Assembly (NCBI RefSeq): GCF_947251645.1
Contig: NZ_OX366364.1
Location: 620,001-684,000, forward strand
Origin: Wolbachia endosymbiont (group A) of Bibio marci
GTDB taxonomy: Bacteria > Pseudomonadota > Alphaproteobacteria > Rickettsiales > Anaplasmataceae
Direction of reading: 5' to 3'
DNA: 64,000 nt
A model generated the notes under the pieces. That model saw only the letters and a program-made list of their open reading frames with translations. It had not been told where the DNA came from and did not search any database. Shown piece after piece: positions 59,320 through 64,000 of this stretch (position 1 is the first letter of the stretch; each line of letters opens with the position of its first letter). The translations under genes were made by a program, and so were the position numbers.

Positions 59320-61108
59320 TTTTCTTTGCACTTTTTAACATGGCACTTTTTGGATCAGAGTTTAAAAAGCTAGAACCTTCTAAATTAGAATTTGATAAGT
59401 TGGTGCCAATAAGAGAAGAATTATCAAAGACAGTATAGCGCAAATCGGCTTTTTCAAAATTTGCCTTATTCAAATTAACGTTTACAAACTTTGCTCTACT
59501 CAATGTTGAATTAGAAAAATCGGCATTTTCTAAATTCATATTCTTAAATTCAAAGTAAGAATAATTTACATTAAATTTTTCACCCTGTGATATTTTCTCT
59601 TGCAAATCTTTAATCGAAGTTATAGCATTTTCTGAACCTGCAAGTTTTTTCTGTCCTTTATTGTCAATCAAAATTGAATTATCAAATTTGCAACCTGTTA
59701 AGTGAGCATCAACAACTGAACTTTTATATATGCTTGAAGAGAGAAAAGACATATCACTAATTGTTGAATTGCTCAAATTGCTAAGAAAAAAGCTAGTTTT
59801 CCTAAAGGCATTAGCGTGAAGCAAAGAAGATCTGAAATCGCTTTCAATAAAATTTGAATTAGTTACTTTTAAATTAGACCAGCTTGAATTATCAGCTAAT
59901 AAATTAAAGAATGTTGAATTTTCTATTTCACTGGAATCAATATTATGGCGAGAAAGTGTACTGTTATAAACTTGAGAGTCTTGGATTTTTATCTTATACA
60001 TTGAAGTTGTAGAAAGGTCTGAATCTTCTATCTTCACATAGGTGAATAGTGAATGGTCAAAAAATGAGCCATTCATGTTAGAATTTGCAACTTTAGTATT
60101 ATGAAACTTTCCGTGACGAATGTCAGCATTAGAGACATTAACTTGATGCAGTTCACTAAAACTAAAATCAATATTGGATAAATCAGCATCATGAAGATTT
60201 GCTTCAGAAACATATGCATGTTTTATCTTGGAACCATTTAGTATAGATTGAACAAAACTTGAATTATCGTCATTCACATAGGAAATTTGTGTGTTGCTTA
60301 AATCAGTTTCGTCGAAGTTACTGTTAATTATGATAGAAGAATTAAGGCAAGCATCGGAAAGATTGCTACCTGTAAAGTCTGATTCTTTTAACTCTGCACC
60401 ATATATGTTAGCATTTTTTAATGAAGAAAATTGTATCTTTAATTTATATGCATCCACTCCAAAGAAACTTGCATTATCAAGGTTGTTTTTCTGCATAACA
60501 GTATCGTTTATTTCACTATCACTAAAATTTACGTGGCTAACATTCGAGTTTGATAAGTTGGAGAAATTCATTTTCACATTCGAGAAATTAGTATGCAAAC
60601 CAATTACGTTGTGCATACTCACTTTTTTGAGATCGGAACTGATAAAATCAGCATAACTAACATTAGACTGATCAAATACGATATCTGTTAAGTTTGCAGA
60701 AACAAATTTTGTAAAACTCAAATTTGTACCTTTTATTTTAATGCCATGTAAATTAGCATTGGAAAAATTAGCACCACGTAAATCAACATCAATGAAAGAC
60801 ACGTCGGATAAATCGGTGTTAGAAAAATCGGCACCAATCAGACTGACTCCATCAAAAACAGATTTACTTAGGTACAGTTGGCTAAAATTAGCTCCATTTA
60901 AGTTAGAACCAAAACCTTTCTTAAAATCTTCTGGCACGCCCTCTTTGTGGCACTGCACCAAAAATTCAGCAAAGTCTTTTTTACTGTAAGGTACGTATTT
61001 TGCATCATGCAGAGCGTTTAAAAAATCACTAATCTGATTTTTTTCATCATTTGTTTCGTTTCCATAACATAAATGACCAACTAAAATTAATATCAAGAAT
61101 CTAATCAT
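59303..61108 (-). CDS. Exported pentapeptide-repeat protein (601 aa)
   Basis: Signal peptide MIRFLILILVGHLCYG, then pentapeptide repeats (A/S/N-D/N-L/F-S-x) filling most of the protein, such as ADFSNTDLSDVSFIDVDLRG and SNANLHGIKIKGTNLSFTKF. This builds a right-handed quadrilateral beta helix. Exported to the periplasm or beyond. Targets unknown. It overlaps the ankyrin gene upstream by 8 bp and gmk downstream by 17 bp. The composition (Ser, Asn, Phe) differs from the flanking enzymes. Confidence 0.85.
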   Translation of the reverse strand: MIRFLILILVGHLCYGNETNDEKNQISDFLNALHDAKYVPYSKKDFAEFLVQCHKEGVPEDFKKGFGSNLNGANFSQLYLSKSVFDGVSLIGADFSNTDLSDVSFIDVDLRGANFSNANLHGIKIKGTNLSFTKFVSANLTDIVFDQSNVSYADFISSDLKKVSMHNVIGLHTNFSNVKMNFSNLSNSNVSHVNFSDSEINDTVMQKNNLDNASFFGVDAYKLKIQFSSLKNANIYGAELKESDFTGSNLSDACLNSSIIINSNFDETDLSNTQISYVNDDNSSFVQSILNGSKIKHAYVSEANLHDADLSNIDFSFSELHQVNVSNADIRHGKFHNTKVANSNMNGSFFDHSLFTYVKIEDSDLSTTSMYKIKIQDSQVYNSTLSRHNIDSSEIENSTFFNLLADNSSWSNLKVTNSNFIESDFRSSLLHANAFRKTSFFLSNLSNSTISDMSFLSSSIYKSSVVDAHLTGCKFDNSILIDNKGQKKLAGSENAITSIKDLQEKISQGEKFNVNYSYFEFKNMNLENADFSNSTLSRAKFVNVNLNKANFEKADLRYTVFDNSSLIGTNLSNSNLEGSSFLNSDPKSAMLKSAKKNDRKK

Positions 61109-62303
61109 CTTGCTTATCGCACTGTATTTCTTTCGTTTTTACAGCCCAATCGTACATTGCTGAGCTTTCTTTATTGTCTATTTTTCTATCCTCCAAAAGG
61201 TGTGGCATCATTTCGGCAATCACGTTTATTATATTGACCTGCTTTCTTTCGATTGCTATATCAATTGGGGATTGAAAATTATTATTAACTACTCTAAGAT
61301 CAGCACCTTGTAATAAGAGAAAACGAACTGTGTCTATTTCACCTTGCTTCACTGCATAAATTAGAGAAGTGTCACCCAATTTATTTCTAAACCTTAGTAT
61401 CTCTTGAGTTGTTAATCCAATTTTTTCTAGCTTACTTATTATTCCTCTTAAGCAAGTTAAGTTGTTCTTCTTAATGCAGTAAAAAAATTGTTTACTGTAA
61501 TCGTCAATCAATATAGTTGTAGGAAGATGCTCATTAAGGCTATCATATTGTCGTTTATATATTGACTTGCTTTGTATATCTTTATGACCCCATTCTTTTA
61601 TTGGTTCTCTGTTTAGCTTTGTCCATTTTTGTAAATTTTTCTTTTCACTTTGCTCTTCTTCATCTTTTTTAGTTATAGGTTTTACTCTATTGCGGTCCTT
61701 AGAATTATTGTTTATTTCTTTCACTTTTTTTTCTTCAGACTGACTTCCTACTTCTTCTTTTTTTTCTTCTGATAATTGACTCGCATCACTTTTTGAAAGT
61801 TCATTATCTTTTATATCGATCTTCTGATCAGCTTGTAGATTTTTTTGCGGGTCAGTTGTATTCTCATTTAAATCAGCACTTAAAGGCAAAGGCTCTGGTT
61901 TCAAATCTTTATTCACTTCTTTATTGGCCATATTTGGTAAATTTTGAGCAAATTTGTCTGTGCTTCCTTCTAGCTGGTCATTTGGCAAATCTTTATCAAT
62001 CTTTTCACCCTCACTTATAGTTTTTTCAACCACGGAAGCTTTGTTCTCGTTGTGTTGCAGCTTCTCTTTATCGGTAGTGCCGTCTAATCTTTTGCTCTCA
62101 GCTTCTTGTGTTTGTTTAGCATCGACGTTGCTTTTCAACTCATCTTTTTGATTTGTGCTGCTCAGTAAATCTTGCTTCCTTGCACCTACATTTTCGTTTT
62201 TATGAACTGATTCAATTTTCTTTTCTTCAAATTGCTCTACAGCAAACAGAATGGGTGATCCGAATACGACAGCTAATAATATAAAATATAAAATATTCTT
62301 CAT
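61101..62303 (-). CDS. Exported ankyrin-repeat protein (400 aa)
   Basis: Signal peptide MKNILYFILLAVVFGSPILF, then about 230 residues of charged, low-complexity sequence rich in K, E, D, Q (residues 25-230). The C-terminal 150 residues contain a few ankyrin repeats (GDTSLIYAVKQGEIDTVRFL, QSPIDIAIERKQVNIINVI). ATG 62303 is used since the upstream part (MLGIF) lies before the signal peptide start. First gene of the three-gene set ankyrin, pentapeptide, gmk. Function unknown; an envelope or secreted factor is likely. Confidence 0.75.
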   Translation of the reverse strand: MKNILYFILLAVVFGSPILFAVEQFEEKKIESVHKNENVGARKQDLLSSTNQKDELKSNVDAKQTQEAESKRLDGTTDKEKLQHNENKASVVEKTISEGEKIDKDLPNDQLEGSTDKFAQNLPNMANKEVNKDLKPEPLPLSADLNENTTDPQKNLQADQKIDIKDNELSKSDASQLSEEKKEEVGSQSEEKKVKEINNNSKDRNRVKPITKKDEEEQSEKKNLQKWTKLNREPIKEWGHKDIQSKSIYKRQYDSLNEHLPTTILIDDYSKQFFYCIKKNNLTCLRGIISKLEKIGLTTQEILRFRNKLGDTSLIYAVKQGEIDTVRFLLLQGADLRVVNNNFQSPIDIAIERKQVNIINVIAEMMPHLLEDRKIDNKESSAMYDWAVKTKEIQCDKQDD

Positions 62304-62523
62304 AAATATCCCAAGCATAAGCTTAATTAAAATGATACTATAATCAAATGATTAATCTACAGTAAAAAATGCCTTAGGATTTAATTTATAAAAAAACAAT
62401 AGATTTTTTGCACTTTAATTACTATAGGTTAAAAAGTTAAGACAAAAAATAAAAATGTGGGTTTTGTTTTGACTTTTTGTGTTAATTTTGCAGAATATTA
62501 AGATTATCATTTAAATAAAATAC

Positions 62524-63948
62524 ATGACGAAAGAGGATTGGGAAGCGGTAATTGGGCTTGAGGTGCACGCTCAAATTTCTTCTAATACGAAGCTATTTTC
62601 TAGCTCATCAACGGAGTTTGGTGCTGAGCATAACACTCAAGTTTCTCTAGTTGATGCGGCAATGCCAGGTACACTGCCAATACTAAATTATTACTGCATA
62701 GAGCAAGCAATACGCACCGGTCTTGCACTTTCTGCAGAAATTAATAAGTGTTCTTACTTTGATCGGAAAAATTATTTTTATCCCGATTTACCGCAAGGTT
62801 ACCAGATAACCCAGTTTTTTGAGCCAATAGTTAAAAATGGTAGAGTATTTATCAACGACAATGAAAAGGAAATAAGAATCGCGAGAATTCATTTAGAGCA
62901 AGATGCAGGAAAGAGCGTTCATGAGGAAAGCAAAACTTATGTGGATTTAAATCGTGCAGGAGTTGCTTTAATGGAAATTGTTTCAGAACCAGATCTCCGT
63001 TCATCTGCGGAAGCTGCAGAATGCATGAAAAAATTGAGGCAGATTTTGCGTTACATTGGTTCATGTGATGGTGATATGGAAAAGGGATCACTTCGTTGTG
63101 ATGCAAATGTTTCTGTCCGCCTAAAAGGCAGTAGCACATTTGGCACTCGTTGTGAGATAAAAAATCTGAACTCGATACGTTATATTGTGCAAGCTATAGA
63201 CTATGAAATACAAAGACAAATTGAAATTTTAGAAAGTGGGGAAGAAATAAGTCAAGATACCTTATTGTTTGACGTTGCTTCGGGAAAAACAAAAGTGATG
63301 CGAAACAAAGAGGATGCAAGTGACTATAGATACTTCCCTGAGCCTGATTTATTACTTGTTGAGGTAAGCCAGGAGAAGATTGATTTAATTCAATCATCTT
63401 TGCCTGAGTTACCAGATCAAAAAAAGCTGCGATACATTGAGGAATTGGGTATCAACGAATACGATGCAAACGTCATTACTTCCGATAAGGCAACCGCTGA
63501 TTACTTTGAGGAATTGATAAAAAAACATGATTCAAAGCTCGCGGTTACTTGGTTAACTGTAGAGCTTTTCGGTCGTTTAAATAAAGCAGGTATTGATATT
63601 GTGAGCTCTCCAATCAAAGCCAATGCCTTGTCCGAACTCTTAGATTTTATCGTTGATGGAACAATCTCTGCTAAACTTGGCAAACAAGTATTCGATAGTA
63701 TGTTTGAAACTGGCAAACCTGCATCTCTCATCATAGAAGAGCAGGACCTAAAGCAAATAACCGATAAAGGTCAAGTATCAGAAGTTATCGACACAATCAT
63801 CAATAGCAACCAAGATAAAGTTCAAGAATACAAAAGCGGCAAAACAAGATTATACGGATTCTTTGTCGGCGAAGTCATGAAACTTACCAAGGGAAAAGCC
63901 AGCCCCGATGTCGTGAATTCAATTTTGAGTGAGAGATTAAGTAATTAG
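62524..63948 (+). CDS. gatB: Asp/Glu-tRNA amidotransferase subunit B (474 aa)
   Basis: [20 protein letters not shown], the zinc/catalytic [12 protein letters not shown], and [15 protein letters not shown] [10 protein letters not shown], then the C-terminal YqeY/tail domain ([34 protein letters not shown]). With GatA and GatC it amidates Glu-tRNA(Gln) and Asp-tRNA(Asn). Neither partner is next to it. Complete, 474 residues as usual, and ends 52 bases before the window edge. Confidence 0.95.
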   Translation: MTKEDWEAVIGLEVHAQISSNTKLFSSSSTEFGAEHNTQVSLVDAAMPGTLPILNYYCIEQAIRTGLALSAEINKCSYFDRKNYFYPDLPQGYQITQFFEPIVKNGRVFINDNEKEIRIARIHLEQDAGKSVHEESKTYVDLNRAGVALMEIVSEPDLRSSAEAAECMKKLRQILRYIGSCDGDMEKGSLRCDANVSVRLKGSSTFGTRCEIKNLNSIRYIVQAIDYEIQRQIEILESGEEISQDTLLFDVASGKTKVMRNKEDASDYRYFPEPDLLLVEVSQEKIDLIQSSLPELPDQKKLRYIEELGINEYDANVITSDKATADYFEELIKKHDSKLAVTWLTVELFGRLNKAGIDIVSSPIKANALSELLDFIVDGTISAKLGKQVFDSMFETGKPASLIIEEQDLKQITDKGQVSEVIDTIINSNQDKVQEYKSGKTRLYGFFVGEVMKLTKGKASPDVVNSILSERLSN

Positions 63949-64000
63949 TCACATTTTTTATTTACATAACAGCACATCTCGTAGATATTCCAAGGTCTTT

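Overview
The window is a piece of a Wolbachia (alphaproteobacterium, Rickettsiales) chromosome carrying most of a WO-type prophage. The evidence is the AT-rich sequence, many ankyrin-repeat genes, IS903-like IS5-family elements, dispersed hairpin repeats, an alphaproteobacterial F0 gene order (a, c, b', b), and a phage with lambda-like head, P2-like baseplate, gpW, GH25 lysozyme and a large serine recombinase. I make this call from the sequence and family knowledge only; no strain is assigned.

Positions 1-28302 are prophage, whose left end lies outside the window. The left arm runs on the minus strand: tail-fibre-like structural genes (1-3526), then a replication/recombination set (3613-9079) with a TOPRIM/RepA-type primase-helicase, two paralogous RepA-type ATPases (one a domain fusion), an SSB-like protein and a Sak4-like ATPase. 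A small ECF-like sigma factor gene (9173-9667) and an AT-rich control region with a 30-bp palindrome separate it from the plus-strand right arm. That arm holds a RuvC-like resolvase, a ParB-methyltransferase fusion, terminase, an ankyrin gene, head, neck, baseplate and tail genes, two more ankyrin genes and the serine recombinase. Three copies of one promoter-like element (TTGCGGACGAATT...GTCATCGTAC) stand before the left structural genes, the replication genes and the right arm. They have the layout of ECF promoters and may be the regulon of the phage's own sigma factor. That sigma gene has an in-frame stop between regions 2 and 4, the portal gene has an in-frame amber stop, and the RuvC-like gene has ACG where ATG is expected, so this copy is probably decaying.

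From 28396 on is host chromosome: tRNA-Asn, gpmI, miaB, ileS, a large membrane/coiled-coil protein, pheT, the F0 ATP synthase genes, a glycosyltransferase, ctaA, pccA, an ankyrin gene, gltX, sdhA, a very large ankyrin gene, gmk, two exported repeat proteins and gatB. Functions are translation, respiration and central metabolism, interleaved with Wolbachia-type surface or effector-like proteins.

The host part also holds a dispersed hairpin repeat. Two full IS903-like elements and two 326-bp MITEs have all inserted in the same 9-bp word (CACTGGGAT or its complement) of that hairpin, each with a clean 9-bp duplication. Related hairpins are inserted in frame inside ileS and ctaA. The 51039-52607 gap between gltX and the second IS contains a good sigma-70 promoter, a terminator-like hairpin and a diverged 155-bp tandem repeat, and could encode a small RNA.
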